DNA from: Cnuibacter physcomitrellae
Lineage (GTDB): Bacteria > Actinomycetota > Actinomycetes > Actinomycetales > Microbacteriaceae
Reading direction: 5' to 3'
Assembly: GCF_014640535.1 (NCBI RefSeq)
Contig: NZ_BMHD01000003.1
Span: 89,116-153,115 of the forward strand
Length of the DNA: 64,000 bases
How positions within the stretch are numbered: the first letter of the stretch is position 1; each line of letters starts with the position of its first letter. Below the pieces are notes generated by a model that worked only from the letters and a program-made list of their open reading frames with translations, ran no database searches and had not been told where the DNA came from. The translations under genes were made by a program, and so were the position numbers. Positions 1 to 8,879 of the stretch are shown piece by piece.

Positions 1-745
1 GGGCGAACAAGCCGCCCGCGAGCCCGGCGACGGCTCCCGCGAGCGTGAAGGCTGCGAGGCGCATCGACCGGACCGGGATGCCGATGGCGGCTGCCTTCAC
101 CGGGTCGTCCCTGATCGCGTTCAGGCTCTCCCCGAACGACGACAGGTTGATCCGCCTGAGGACGCCCATGACCACCGCGATCACGACGATCGAGTACCAC
201 CAGAACGAGGTCGGCGGGGTGATCGAAATGCCGAAGACCTCCCCGCGCGGAATGCCGTAGATGCCGTTGTCGCCCTCGAGCGCCGGGACGCGGAAGGTGA
301 GCAGATAGGCGATCTGGCCCACGATCATCGTGAGCATGGCGAACTCGACCTTGGCGAGCCTCTGGCCGATCAATGCGATGACGACCGCCCCGAGAGCGGC
401 GACCACCGCCGAGACGCCCAGGAACGCCAGCGCCCCCCACTCCTGGTCCTTCAGCAGGGCCGTGGTGTACGCGCCCAGTCCGAAGAACGCGGCGTGCCCG
501 AAGGAGTAGATGCCCGTCCAGCCGAAGAGGACGCCGAGGCTGGTGGCCAAGAGGGCGTAGATGACCGCGATGCTCAGGATGTACTGCATGTTCGCGGGCA
601 TCACGAAGTACGCGATCGAGGTGAGCGCGAGGAAGATCAGGGGCTCGTAGACCGGCCTGAGATCGAATCGAGCACTCGCGATCCCCGGCAGGATGGAGGG
701 GCCGGGTGATACGCGCGGAGGCGCCGTCCGGATCGGAGCGCTCAT
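1..745 (-). CDS. livM: Branched-chain amino acid-type ABC permease LivM, partial
   Basis: This is the second membrane subunit of a Liv-type (HAAT) ABC importer, which normally carries branched-chain amino acids or other small carboxylates across the cytoplasmic membrane. The reading frame is open from the ATG at 745 to the window edge, so the C-terminus is missing. About 248 residues are visible, with several hydrophobic segments and the family sequence GWTGIYSFGHAAFFGLGAY around residue 75 and AIRDDPVKAAAIGI near residue 213. The start overlaps the livH stop (ATGATGA), so the two are translationally coupled. The ATPase subunits LivG and LivF should lie to the left, outside the window. The substrate is unknown; given the neighbouring catabolic genes it need not be an amino acid. 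Confidence 0.9.
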   Translation of the reverse strand, partial: MSAPIRTAPPRVSPGPSILPGIASARFDLRPVYEPLIFLALTSIAYFVMPANMQYILSIAVIYALLATSLGVLFGWTGIYSFGHAAFFGLGAYTTALLKDQEWGALAFLGVSAVVAALGAVVIALIGQRLAKVEFAMLTMIVGQIAYLLTFRVPALEGDNGIYGIPRGEVFGISITPPTSFWWYSIVVIAVVMGVLRRINLSSFGESLNAIRDDPVKAAAIGIPVRSMRLAAFTLAGAVAGLAGGLFA

Positions 746-1626
746 CATGCCCTCCCCAGCTTCGCGCTGCCCAGGAGCCCACGGGGTCTGATCAGCAGCA
801 CGACGGCCACCAGGATGTAGAACGTGAAGCCGGTCAGGTAGGGGGCGTAGGCCACGGCGAACGCCTCGGCCACACCGACCACCAGCGCGGCGACGAGCGA
901 TCCCGTCACCGATCCGAGACCACCGATGATGACGATCGCGAAGCTCTGCAGGATGAAGGAGTGGCCCAGACTGGGCGACACCGACACGTTCGGGGCGATC
1001 AGCGCGCCGGCCAGGCCGGCCAGGGCGGAGCCGAGGCCGAACACCAGCAGCATGACCCGCTTGGTATTCAGGCCCACGGCCTCGCCCATGACGGCGTCCT
1101 GAGCGACCGCTCGCACGGAGCGGCCGAAGCGGCTCCGGTTGATGAGCAGGTACAGGCCCGCGGCGACGAGTGCACCCACGACCACGAGCATGAGGTCGTA
1201 GACCGGGATCGTGGCACCGAGGATGGGGACACTGCCCGAGAGTACCTCCGGCTTGCTGACCGAGCGGGGGGAGTTGCCCCAGATCGCCTCCGCGGCACCC
1301 TCGACGATCAGGAGGATCGCGAAGGTCGCCAGGAGCATCGTGATGTGATCTCGACGATAGAGCCTGCGGACCACTGTGCTCTCCGTCACGAGTCCGAGGA
1401 GGGCCACCGCGGCGGCTCCCGCGAGGACCGCGACGATGAACGTCGGGATCGTCGGCAACGTCGTACCGAGAATCGAGGTGGCCAGCAGCGCACCGACGAC
1501 GAAGAACGAGCCGTGCGCGAAGTTGAGCACGCCGATCACGCCGTAGATGAGCGTCAGTCCGCTCGCGACCAGGAAGAGCGGCACGCCGTACGCCACTCCG
1601 CTGATCAGCGTCGAGATCACAGTCAC
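745..1626 (-). CDS. livH: Branched-chain amino acid-type ABC permease LivH
   Basis: A 293-residue integral membrane permease of the Liv family, the partner of LivM in the translocation channel. The N-terminal family signature GLTLIYGVIGVLNFAHGSF lies near residues 23-41, and GLGSALAGLAGAL and IVIIGGLGSVTGSL are visible in the second half. It is highly hydrophobic with about eight predicted membrane segments and is full length for the family. It follows livK by three bases and overlaps livM, so livK-livH-livM form one leftward operon with the cyclase gene upstream. Confidence 0.93.
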   Translation of the reverse strand: MTVISTLISGVAYGVPLFLVASGLTLIYGVIGVLNFAHGSFFVVGALLATSILGTTLPTIPTFIVAVLAGAAAVALLGLVTESTVVRRLYRRDHITMLLATFAILLIVEGAAEAIWGNSPRSVSKPEVLSGSVPILGATIPVYDLMLVVVGALVAAGLYLLINRSRFGRSVRAVAQDAVMGEAVGLNTKRVMLLVFGLGSALAGLAGALIAPNVSVSPSLGHSFILQSFAIVIIGGLGSVTGSLVAALVVGVAEAFAVAYAPYLTGFTFYILVAVVLLIRPRGLLGSAKLGRA

Positions 1627-1629
1627 GAG

Positions 1630-2853
1630 TCAGTCCTCGTCTCGCTGCACCACGACGGTCTCGAGCACCTTGACGCTCTCCTCGGCCGAGGCGTCGCCCA
1701 CGGTGTTCGTAATGACCACCGGCGGGTTCCCCTGATGCGTCGTCGCGTCGATCGTGATCTCACCACCGGGTGTGTCGAACGAGAGACCCTTCAGCGCCTC
1801 AACGACGGCGGCGGTGTCGGTCGAGTTCGCCTTCTCGATCGCCGCCTTCATCGCGAGCACGCCGACATAAGCGTCGTAACTCCAGTCGACCGGCAGCTTG
1901 CCCGTCTTGGCCCTGAAGTCCTCGACGAACCGGGCGTTCTCATCGTTGTCGAAGGCCGCGTAGTTGTAGTCGTAGGAGTTCCACACGTTGGGTGCGAGCC
2001 CATTCAGGGAGCGCGCGATCGGGTAGTACCCACCCGGGTTGACGATCACAGCGAACTTCGACGAGAGGTCGTAGGACGCGGCCTGCTGCAGGAAGGAGCC
2101 GGTACCGGAGCTGAACGTACCGAGGTACAGTGCACTCTTGGACGGGTCGCTGACGCCGTTGACAAGTTGCTGGGCCTGCAGCCCGAAGTTCTGCTCGCCG
2201 ATCGGCACGAACGTCTCGCTCGTGACCTTCAGGTCGACGCCGTCCTCCTTGATGTCGTCCTGGTACAGGCCCCACTGCGTGTTGCCTGTCACGTAGTCGT
2301 ACCCGAACGCGGAGTAGTCCGTCGCCTCCGGGAACTTCTCCGCGATCGTCTGAGCCAGCGGACCAATGAGAGCCGAGTCGTTGTTCGAGGTGCGGAAGAA
2401 GTTCTCGAACGGAGCGGCCTCGCCGTTCTGTCCGGTGAGTCCGTCGTTGGTGCATCCGGTGTCGACGAGAGCGACGTTCATACTCGCCAACTGAGGCGCG
2501 AGAGCGAGACAGCCTGCGCTCGACAGCATGCCGACGACGAGGTTGACGCCCGAGTTGGCCATGTTGCGTACAGCGGCGGTGGACGTCTCGGGGGTGGTCT
2601 GCTCGTCGCCGTTGGAGAGCTCCACCTGCCGGCCGAGGATGCCGCCGGCGGCGTTGATCTGCTCGACGGCGACCTCGGCGCCGGCGACCTGGTTCTCCCC
2701 GATCTCCGCGAGAGGACCGGTCTGCGGACCGACGACGCCGATCTTGATGGGGTCGTCACTGCCGCCGCCGGAACTGCCGGAGCATGCGGACAGGGCTCCG
2801 ACCGTGGCGAGGACGGCCGCGACCGCGACCGCCTGTCGTGCGAAATTCCTCAT
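1630..2853 (-). CDS. livK: Liv-type ABC transporter substrate-binding lipoprotein
   Basis: A 407-residue extracellular solute-binding protein. The N-terminus has a signal peptide ending in a lipobox (GALSAC, Cys near residue 24) followed by a Ser/Gly-rich linker, so it should be a membrane-anchored lipoprotein. The mature part begins IKIGVVGPQTGPLAEIG, typical of periplasmic-binding fold type 1 proteins of the Leu/Ile/Val family, and continues with INAAGGILGRQVEL. A purine-rich GAAGGA stands upstream of the ATG. It is co-directional with the cyclase gene 37 bp upstream, implying that the imported compound is fed to the enzymes around it. The ligand cannot be inferred from sequence. Confidence 0.92.
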   Translation of the reverse strand: MRNFARQAVAVAAVLATVGALSACSGSSGGGSDDPIKIGVVGPQTGPLAEIGENQVAGAEVAVEQINAAGGILGRQVELSNGDEQTTPETSTAAVRNMANSGVNLVVGMLSSAGCLALAPQLASMNVALVDTGCTNDGLTGQNGEAAPFENFFRTSNNDSALIGPLAQTIAEKFPEATDYSAFGYDYVTGNTQWGLYQDDIKEDGVDLKVTSETFVPIGEQNFGLQAQQLVNGVSDPSKSALYLGTFSSGTGSFLQQAASYDLSSKFAVIVNPGGYYPIARSLNGLAPNVWNSYDYNYAAFDNDENARFVEDFRAKTGKLPVDWSYDAYVGVLAMKAAIEKANSTDTAAVVEALKGLSFDTPGGEITIDATTHQGNPPVVITNTVGDASAEESVKVLETVVVQRDED

Positions 2854-2890
2854 TGAATTTTCCTTCGCTTGGTGTGGGTGGTGTTGCTGG

Positions 2891-3829
2891 TCAGAGGATC
2901 GCCAGAGCGTTCCCCGGGGAACCGGCAGCCCCCTGCAGGGGGAGCGGGGCGGCCGTGAAGAGGAAGTCGAATCGCCCCGCGCGAGCGCAGGCCGCGGACA
3001 GTGCCTCCAGGTCGAACAGCTCTGCGAGCGGGATCCCCAGCATCGGCAGGAGCCGCCGGTGGAGGGACCCGATCGCCGGGTCGCCGGGGACGGGTTCGAC
3101 CGCGGGGAGGTCGGTGACGACCGCCGCGACGTGCCAGTCCCACAGCAGTCGTGCTGTGTCCTCGCCGGCGTGCAGGCCTGGGATCGCGGTCACTGAGTCG
3201 GCGTCGTGTGGGCGGTCCGCGTAGGCTGCCGGCCACCCGGTCCGGATGATCAGGATGTCGCCCTGCTCGACCCGGAGATCCTGAGATTCGGCCACCTCGC
3301 GGAGCAGGTCGGCCGAGATGGTGAACTCCTCGTCGCAGGGGATGCCTGGATGACCGTTGGCCACCAGGTATGCCTGCACGTCCAGCAGCACGCCGCGACC
3401 GACGATGCCGCGACGAGCCCAGGTCTGGATGCCGAGGTCGGCGTCCGTCGGATCGACGGCGGCCTCCACGCCTCCGAAGAACCCGAACTCGCGGGCCCGC
3501 ACGTGGTAGAAGCCGTCCCACTGGCTCGACCCCTGCGGGAAGTAGTTGTCGAGCCTGTCGTCCTTGGTGTTGCGGTCGACGTCGAACTGCACGTGACGCA
3601 CGGGCTCACGCCCGAACAGCGGCGGGTCGGGCTGGTTCACAGCGAGGCTCAGCGCGATGACCTCACCCGTCGTCACGGCGTGTGCCGCAGCCGCCACCTT
3701 CTCCGTGGTCAGAAGGTTGAGGGTGCCCAGGGTGTCACCTCGGCCGAAGTGGTCCCAGGAGTGCGGAAGTCCCAGCTTCTCGATGCGGGGCAAAGCCTCA
3801 TAGGACGGAACGTCGTCGTTCATGTTCAC
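2891..3829 (-). CDS. Cyclase family protein (kynurenine formamidase-like hydrolase)
   Basis: A 312-residue cytosolic protein of the cyclase/kynurenine formamidase superfamily, which are metal-dependent amide, ester or ring hydrolases. Recognisable stretches are LPHSWDHFGRGDTLGTLN near the N-terminus and SQWDGFYHVRAREFGFFGG around residues 101-119; the latter aligns with the metal-binding HxGTHxD region of the family in the divergent subfamily that has SQWDG instead. It is the first gene of the leftward operon leading into the Liv transporter and is divergent from the flavoenzyme-ETF operon. The substrate is unknown; in catabolic clusters members of this family often open rings or hydrolyse lactones and amides. 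Confidence 0.82.
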   Translation of the reverse strand: MNMNDDVPSYEALPRIEKLGLPHSWDHFGRGDTLGTLNLLTTEKVAAAAHAVTTGEVIALSLAVNQPDPPLFGREPVRHVQFDVDRNTKDDRLDNYFPQGSSQWDGFYHVRAREFGFFGGVEAAVDPTDADLGIQTWARRGIVGRGVLLDVQAYLVANGHPGIPCDEEFTISADLLREVAESQDLRVEQGDILIIRTGWPAAYADRPHDADSVTAIPGLHAGEDTARLLWDWHVAAVVTDLPAVEPVPGDPAIGSLHRRLLPMLGIPLAELFDLEALSAACARAGRFDFLFTAAPLPLQGAAGSPGNALAIL

Positions 3830-3836
3830 GGGGTCA

Positions 3837-3868
3837 GTATTGACTTACGAACGCTCGTCAGTCAATAC
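3837..3868. promoter_or_regulatory. 32-bp near-perfect palindrome in divergent promoter region
   Basis: Two 14-bp arms, GTATTGACTTACGA and TCGTCAGTCAATAC, flank a 4-bp centre and differ at a single position. The element is just upstream of the cyclase start (3829) and 75 bp upstream of the flavoenzyme start (3944). Length and symmetry resemble TetR-type operators. No regulator gene lies beside it; the nearest TetR gene is 36 kb away. Confidence 0.65.
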
Positions 3869-3943
3869 TTTCGGAAGAAATCCTCGCAAGGACCCGATCT
3901 CCTCCCCTCTGGTCCTCCGCCCTGGTCGAAGGAGCCCACGGTC

Positions 3944-4915
3944 GTGATCAAGACGCGTTTCACCTCTCTGTTCGGCGTCGCCGCGCCCGTCATGCAGGGC
4001 GGCATGCAGTGGATCGGCGACGCCGGGCTGGCGGCCGCCGTGTCCAATGCCGGCGGCCTCGGCACGATCACGGCGCTGACCTTTCCCACTCCCGAGGCGC
4101 TCGCCGAACAGGTCGCGCGATGCCGTGAGCTCACCGACCGGCCCTTCGCCGTCAACCTGACGACACTGCCGTCGATCGACCCGCCGCCCTACGGGGACTA
4201 TCAAGACGTGATCATCGACATGGGCGTTCCCGTCGTGGAGACCTCGGGCTCGAATCCCGCGACGTTCGTGGAGACGTACCACCGAGCGGGGATCAAGGTG
4301 GTGCACAAGGCGACGAGCGTGAAGCACGCGCTGAAGGCCGAACAGGCCGGCGCGGATGCCGTGGCGGTGATCGGGTTCGAGGCCGCGGGCCACCCTGGGG
4401 AGCTGGACGTCCCGCTCTTCGTCCTGCTCGCCGCAGCTGCGCAGAAGCTGACCATCCCGGTGCTCGCCGCCGGAGGCATCGCCGACGGCCGTGGTCTGAC
4501 CGCCGCCCTGGCACTCGGGGCGGAGGGCGTTCTGATGGCGACACGGTTCATGGCGACCACCGAGGCCTCGATCCACGACCGGGTCAAGCAGGAGCTGGTC
4601 GCCCGCGACGAGCTGCAGACCAATCTGATCTTCCGGCAGTTGCGCAACACGGCTCGGGTGTCCAAGAACTCGGTGTCCGACGAGGTCGTCTCGATCCTGG
4701 CCGCTGGCGGAGAGTTCGGCGACGTGCGCGCGTTGGTCGCCGGTCGTCGGGGACGAACGGTCTACGAGACCGGCGACCTCGAAGCGGGCATCTGGTGGGC
4801 AGGGCTCTCGCAGGCCCTCATCCACGACGTGCCGACCTGTGCCGACCTGATCTCGCGGATGGTCGACGAGGCCGAGGACACGATCGCACACACACTCGCC
4901 GCGGACATCGCCTGA
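3944..4915 (+). CDS. Nitronate monooxygenase / 2-nitropropane dioxygenase-like flavoprotein
   Basis: A 323-residue FMN-dependent TIM-barrel enzyme of the NMO/NPD family, which includes nitronate monooxygenases and FabK-like enoyl reductases. It has the N-terminal TRFTSLFGVAAPVMQGGM, the barrel-end phosphate-binding IPVLAAGGIADGRGL, and GAEGVLMATRFMAT. The open frame extends far upstream, but the GTG at 3944 is preceded by AAGGAG with good spacing and begins exactly where family members begin, so that start is preferred. It heads the rightward operon with etfB, etfA and a cytochrome b, suggesting a role in a redox step of acyl-CoA or ketone metabolism rather than nitroalkane detoxification. 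The exact reaction is not resolved. Confidence 0.85.
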   Translation: MIKTRFTSLFGVAAPVMQGGMQWIGDAGLAAAVSNAGGLGTITALTFPTPEALAEQVARCRELTDRPFAVNLTTLPSIDPPPYGDYQDVIIDMGVPVVETSGSNPATFVETYHRAGIKVVHKATSVKHALKAEQAGADAVAVIGFEAAGHPGELDVPLFVLLAAAAQKLTIPVLAAGGIADGRGLTAALALGAEGVLMATRFMATTEASIHDRVKQELVARDELQTNLIFRQLRNTARVSKNSVSDEVVSILAAGGEFGDVRALVAGRRGRTVYETGDLEAGIWWAGLSQALIHDVPTCADLISRMVDEAEDTIAHTLAADIA

Positions 4916-4946
4916 GGGCCGCGGCGTCCAGCGACAGGAGGAGAAC

Positions 4947-5708
4947 ATGAAGATCGTCGTCTTGATCAAGCAGGTGCCGGACACCTACGGCGAGCGTCGG
5001 CTGGACACGACCAGCGGGCGGATCGACCGCAGCATCGATCCCGTGATCGACGAGATCACGGAGCGCGCCATCGAGGTGGCGCTCACGGAGAAGGACAGGA
5101 GCGACGCTGAGGTCGTGCTGCTCACGATGGGTCCAGCGTCGGCGGTCGAAATGCTCCGCAGGGGACTCGCGATCGGAGCGGATCGAGCGGTTCACGTGCT
5201 CGACGATGCGCTAGCCGGATCGGACATGCTGCGCACCTCCGCCGTGCTCGCGGCCGCTCTGCGCAGGGAGGGATTCGACCTGGTCATCACGGGCAACGAG
5301 TCGACCGACGGGCGCGGAGGGTCGATGGCGGCCATGCTCTCCGAGCAGCTGAGCGTGCCTCATGCCACCTACCTCAACGCCGTGGAGATCACGCCGCAGT
5401 CCGTCGGCGGCGAGCGAGCAGGAGAGCGCGGAACCCGCGTGATCCGGGCGACGCTTCCCGCGGTGATCTCGATCACTGAACGAAACCCCGAGGCCCGGTT
5501 CCCCTCATTCAAGGGATCGATGCGCGCCAAGAAGAAGCCCCTCGAGACGCTGTCGGCATCCGACCTCGCCTCAGGTCTGCCCGCTTCCCGTTCACGGATC
5601 CTGACCGCGACCGCCCGCCCCGCCCGCACCGCTGGGCGCAAGGTGATCGACGACGGCTCAGCTGCCGGCGAGCTCGTCGACTACCTGACGTCCTCCCACC
5701 TGATCTGA
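4947..5708 (+). CDS. etfB: Electron transfer flavoprotein beta subunit
   Basis: A 253-residue EtfB/FixA-family protein. It begins MKIVVLIKQVPDTYGE and contains GNESTDGRGGSMAAMLSEQL and the C-terminal ITERNPEARFPSFKGSMRAKKKP, which corresponds to the recognition-loop region of the family. AGGAGGAG precedes the ATG. EtfB and EtfA form a soluble FAD heterodimer that takes electrons from dehydrogenases and delivers them to a membrane acceptor. Here the next genes are etfA and a membrane cytochrome b; no ETF:quinone oxidoreductase (FixC/EtfD) is in the cluster. Confidence 0.94.
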   Translation: MKIVVLIKQVPDTYGERRLDTTSGRIDRSIDPVIDEITERAIEVALTEKDRSDAEVVLLTMGPASAVEMLRRGLAIGADRAVHVLDDALAGSDMLRTSAVLAAALRREGFDLVITGNESTDGRGGSMAAMLSEQLSVPHATYLNAVEITPQSVGGERAGERGTRVIRATLPAVISITERNPEARFPSFKGSMRAKKKPLETLSASDLASGLPASRSRILTATARPARTAGRKVIDDGSAAGELVDYLTSSHLI

Positions 5709-5732
5709 CCTTCCTGAGATAGGAGCCTCGCC

Positions 5733-6704
5733 ATGACGAACGCCCTCGCCCTCATCGGCCTCACCCCCGACGGCACCGTCCCCCCGGCCGCAGCAGCCCT
5801 CCTCGCGGGAGCAGCCCGACTCGGCACTCCCGTAGCCGTCGTCGTGACTGGCGGCGCGCTCGACGAGCCGACCATATCCGCGCTGGGCGCCTCCGGTGCA
5901 CGACAGGTGCTGCACTACACGGCCGATGACCTCGCCGAGTCGCTGCTGACACCCGTCGTGGATGCGCTGGCCGCTGCCGTCGAGTCCGCCCAACCCTCGG
6001 CGGTGCTGCTCGAGAACGTGATCGACGGCCGGGAGGTCGCCGGTCGTCTGGCCGTCCGGCTCGGCAGCGGGATGGTCGTCGACATCGTCGACATCCGCGA
6101 CCAGGACGGCCTCCCCGTCGCCACCACGTCCGTGCTCGGCGGGGCCTACACCGTCGAGTCTGTGACGGACGGCGGTCCGCTCATCGCGACCGTGCGGCAG
6201 GGTGCGATCGAGGGAACGGCAGCCGCCGTGACCGCCGAGGTGATCAGTGCAGCGCTTCCGCCCTCGGCGATGCCCTCGGCCGTCGTCGAGTCGTCGAACG
6301 ACGCGCAGGTGACATCGGGCCGACCCGAGCTGCGCGCAGCGACGCGAGTGGTCTCCGGCGGACGCGGACTGCAGTCCAAGGAGAACTTCGTCCTCGTCGA
6401 GCAGCTCGCCGATGCCCTGGGGGCAGCGGTCGGCGCTTCGCGAGCGGCCGTGGACGCGGGGTACGTCCCGCAGTCCGCGCAGGTCGGACAGACCGGGGTG
6501 ACCGTGTCGCCACAGCTCTACGTCGCACTGGGGATCTCTGGCGCCATCCAGCATCGCGCCGGCATGCAGACCGCGAAGACGATAGTCGCCATCAACAGGG
6601 ATCCGGATGCACCCATCTTCGACATCGCCGACTTCGGCATCGTCGGCGATGTGTTCACCGTCGTGCCGCAGATCATCGAGAAGATCGGCACGGCGGCCCG
6701 ATGA
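5733..6704 (+). CDS. etfA: Electron transfer flavoprotein alpha subunit
   Basis: A 323-residue EtfA/FixB-family protein. The C-terminal FAD-binding domain is clear: [15 protein letters not shown] near residues 207-221, [36 protein letters not shown] and [21 protein letters not shown]. Size and motif order are normal for the family. It follows etfB by 24 bp with its own ribosome-binding site, and its stop overlaps the start of the cytochrome b gene (ATGA), so the three products are probably made in fixed ratio. Confidence 0.95.
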   Translation: MTNALALIGLTPDGTVPPAAAALLAGAARLGTPVAVVVTGGALDEPTISALGASGARQVLHYTADDLAESLLTPVVDALAAAVESAQPSAVLLENVIDGREVAGRLAVRLGSGMVVDIVDIRDQDGLPVATTSVLGGAYTVESVTDGGPLIATVRQGAIEGTAAAVTAEVISAALPPSAMPSAVVESSNDAQVTSGRPELRAATRVVSGGRGLQSKENFVLVEQLADALGAAVGASRAAVDAGYVPQSAQVGQTGVTVSPQLYVALGISGAIQHRAGMQTAKTIVAINRDPDAPIFDIADFGIVGDVFTVVPQIIEKIGTAAR

Positions 6705-7639
6705 GTCGGATCGCGGAGCGACTTCCGGCCATGCGGTCGAGTCGGTGGTTCCGACTCGTCTGGATCGCACCCCTCGCGATCGTGTTGATGCTGGGGATCG
6801 TGCTCGGTGCGCAGGCGTTCCGCGGCAGTGAGGCGGGTGAGCAGTTCCTTGCCACCTACCCGGGCGAGTCCCATCTGCCTGAATGGGCGCCGGTCGGCTT
6901 CCCCGCCTGGCTCGCCTGGCAGCACGGCATCAACGCGTTCCTGATGGTCTTCATCATCAAGTCCGGATGGCTCGTGCGAACCACCACGCGACCGTCGATG
7001 TACTGGACACGCGTCAACGGCCGGCCCATCCGCACCAAGAACGCGCCGAAGAAGATCAGCATCGACCTCTGGCTCCACATCGTCACCGACACCCTGTGGC
7101 TCGTGAACGGCGTGGTCTTCTTCGTGCTACTGTTCGCCACGGGTCAGTGGACGCGAATCGTCCCGACCTCGTGGGACGTCTTCCCGAATGCGATATCGGC
7201 CGCGATCCAATACGCATCGCTCACCTGGCCTACGGAGGACGGCTGGGTCAACTACAACGCGCTCCAACTCTTGAGCTACTTCGCCGTCGTCTTCGTCGTG
7301 GCCCCGCTCTCCATCCTCACGGGCCTTCGCATGTCGCCGTCCTGGCCCCGTGACGCTCAGCGCCTGAACCGGGTGTTCCCGATCGAGGCGGCGCGCGCGA
7401 TGCACTTCCCCCTCATGATCGTCTTCGTCGCCTTCATCGTGGTGCACGTCACGCTCGTGCTCTCGACAGGGGCCCTGCGGAACCTCAACCACATGTACGC
7501 GGTGTCCGACGAGACCAACTGGGTCGGCTTCTGGGTGTTCGTCGGATCCATCGTCCTCATCGCCGCGGCGTGGATCGCGCTTCGACCGATGACTCTGCGC
7601 GTCATCGCCTCCACGACGGGTACGATCACGCGCAACTGA
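6701..7639 (+). CDS. Membrane cytochrome b (formate dehydrogenase gamma/b561-like)
   Basis: A 312-residue integral membrane protein with about five hydrophobic segments. Histidines placed within or beside membrane helices ([30 protein letters not shown]) are good candidates for two b-type haem pairs, as in cytochrome b561 and the gamma subunits of formate dehydrogenases. It overlaps etfA by four bases. The arrangement suggests that it accepts electrons from the EtfBA flavoprotein and passes them to the quinone pool in place of the usual ETF:quinone oxidoreductase; that role is inferred from position only. It ends about 70 bp from the convergent thiolase gene. Confidence 0.72.
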   Translation: MSRIAERLPAMRSSRWFRLVWIAPLAIVLMLGIVLGAQAFRGSEAGEQFLATYPGESHLPEWAPVGFPAWLAWQHGINAFLMVFIIKSGWLVRTTTRPSMYWTRVNGRPIRTKNAPKKISIDLWLHIVTDTLWLVNGVVFFVLLFATGQWTRIVPTSWDVFPNAISAAIQYASLTWPTEDGWVNYNALQLLSYFAVVFVVAPLSILTGLRMSPSWPRDAQRLNRVFPIEAARAMHFPLMIVFVAFIVVHVTLVLSTGALRNLNHMYAVSDETNWVGFWVFVGSIVLIAAAWIALRPMTLRVIASTTGTITRN

Positions 7640-7708
7640 CGGTCACCGGCCCGTCAGCGGAGCGAGTCGCGGCGAGGAGCCCATCGACGTGACCTTCTCC
7701 CCCGTGAC

Positions 7709-8878
7709 CTATCGTTCGAGGACGAGTGCGAGGCCCTGGCCCACGCCGATGCAGATGGCCACGACCGCTACTCCCGATCCTCGTCGGGCGAGCTCGTGGG
7801 CGGCATGACCGATGATGCGACCCCCCGAAGCTCCCAGGGGATGTCCGATCGCGAGCGCCCCGCCGTGGATGTTGAGTCGTTCGGGATCCAGTTCCGGCCA
7901 GCCCTTGAGGCAGGCGAGCGACTGGGAGGCGAAGGCTTCGTTCAGCTCCACGAGGTCTACGTCCGCCCAGGTGCGCCCCGCTCGAGCGAGAGCCTTGTTG
8001 GCCGCCTCGATCGGGGCGATGGGGAAGTCCTGAGGGTCGACACCGTGGGCGGCCCGGCCGGCGATCCGAGCGAGTGGATCACCGGGCAGCGCTCCCTCCG
8101 CTGCGACGAGCACCGCGGACGCCCCATCGTTGATCGACGACGAGTTCCCGGCGGTCACGGTTCCGTCCTTGGCGAACAGGGCCTTCAACGAGGCGAGCTT
8201 CTCGACCGTCGAGTCTGACCGGATGCCCTCGTCGCGTTGCATCTCCACGCCGGGCACCTGGACGATCTCCGGATCGTAGAGTCCCGCGGCCCAGGCGTCC
8301 GCCGCGAGACGGTGTGAACGCACGGAGAACTCGTCCTGCGCTTCGCGGCTGACACCCCATTCCTGTGCGATGTGCTCGGCTGCCTCTCCGTTGCTGATCG
8401 TCCATTCGGGCGGGAGGGCCTTGTTCACCATCCGCCAGCCGATGGAGGTGTTCCAGAGAGTCTGGTTGCCGACGGAGGGCCAGGCCTTGGGCGACTTCTC
8501 GACGACGAACGGCGCCCGACTCATCGATTCGACACCACCGGCCAGGATCAGGTCGGCATCTCCCGCCTCGATCGCCCTGGAGGCTTGGATGACCGCCTCG
8601 ACAGACGACGCGCAGAGGCGGTTGACGGTCGTTCCGGTGACGGTGGTGGGGAATCCCGCGAGCAGCGCTCCGAAGCGAGCGACGTTGCGGTTGTCCTCCC
8701 CCGCCTGGTTCGCGTCGCCGAAGATCACATCGTCGACCCGCGCGGGATCGACGTCGGCGCGATCGACGATGGTCCGCATCACCGCGGCGGCGAGGTCATC
8801 GGGGCGCACTCCCGACAGCGCACCACCCGCCCTGCCGAAGGGAGTGCGCACGGCGTCGTACACGAAGCTGGCGGACAT
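7709..8878 (-). CDS. Thiolase (acetyl-CoA acyltransferase)
   Basis: A 389-residue type II thiolase. The nucleophilic cysteine is in NRLCASSVEAV (near residue 88), the catalytic histidine in GGALAIGHPLGASGGR, and the second cysteine in AICIGVGQGLALVLER at the C-terminus, so the enzyme looks fully active. It cleaves a beta-ketoacyl-CoA with CoA to acetyl-CoA and a shortened acyl-CoA, or acts as an acetoacetyl-CoA thiolase. It is the last gene of the leftward carboxylase-CoA transferase operon, one base from the CoA-transferase B stop, which fits thiolysis as the final step. Confidence 0.94.
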   Translation of the reverse strand: MSASFVYDAVRTPFGRAGGALSGVRPDDLAAAVMRTIVDRADVDPARVDDVIFGDANQAGEDNRNVARFGALLAGFPTTVTGTTVNRLCASSVEAVIQASRAIEAGDADLILAGGVESMSRAPFVVEKSPKAWPSVGNQTLWNTSIGWRMVNKALPPEWTISNGEAAEHIAQEWGVSREAQDEFSVRSHRLAADAWAAGLYDPEIVQVPGVEMQRDEGIRSDSTVEKLASLKALFAKDGTVTAGNSSSINDGASAVLVAAEGALPGDPLARIAGRAAHGVDPQDFPIAPIEAANKALARAGRTWADVDLVELNEAFASQSLACLKGWPELDPERLNIHGGALAIGHPLGASGGRIIGHAAHELARRGSGVAVVAICIGVGQGLALVLER

Positions 8879-8879
8879 G

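Noticed and set aside
706..2856. A 716-codon plus-strand open frame opposite livH and livK
   Set aside because: It is the antisense shadow of two clear transporter genes in high-GC DNA; composition is Arg/Asp/Gly-rich with no domain.
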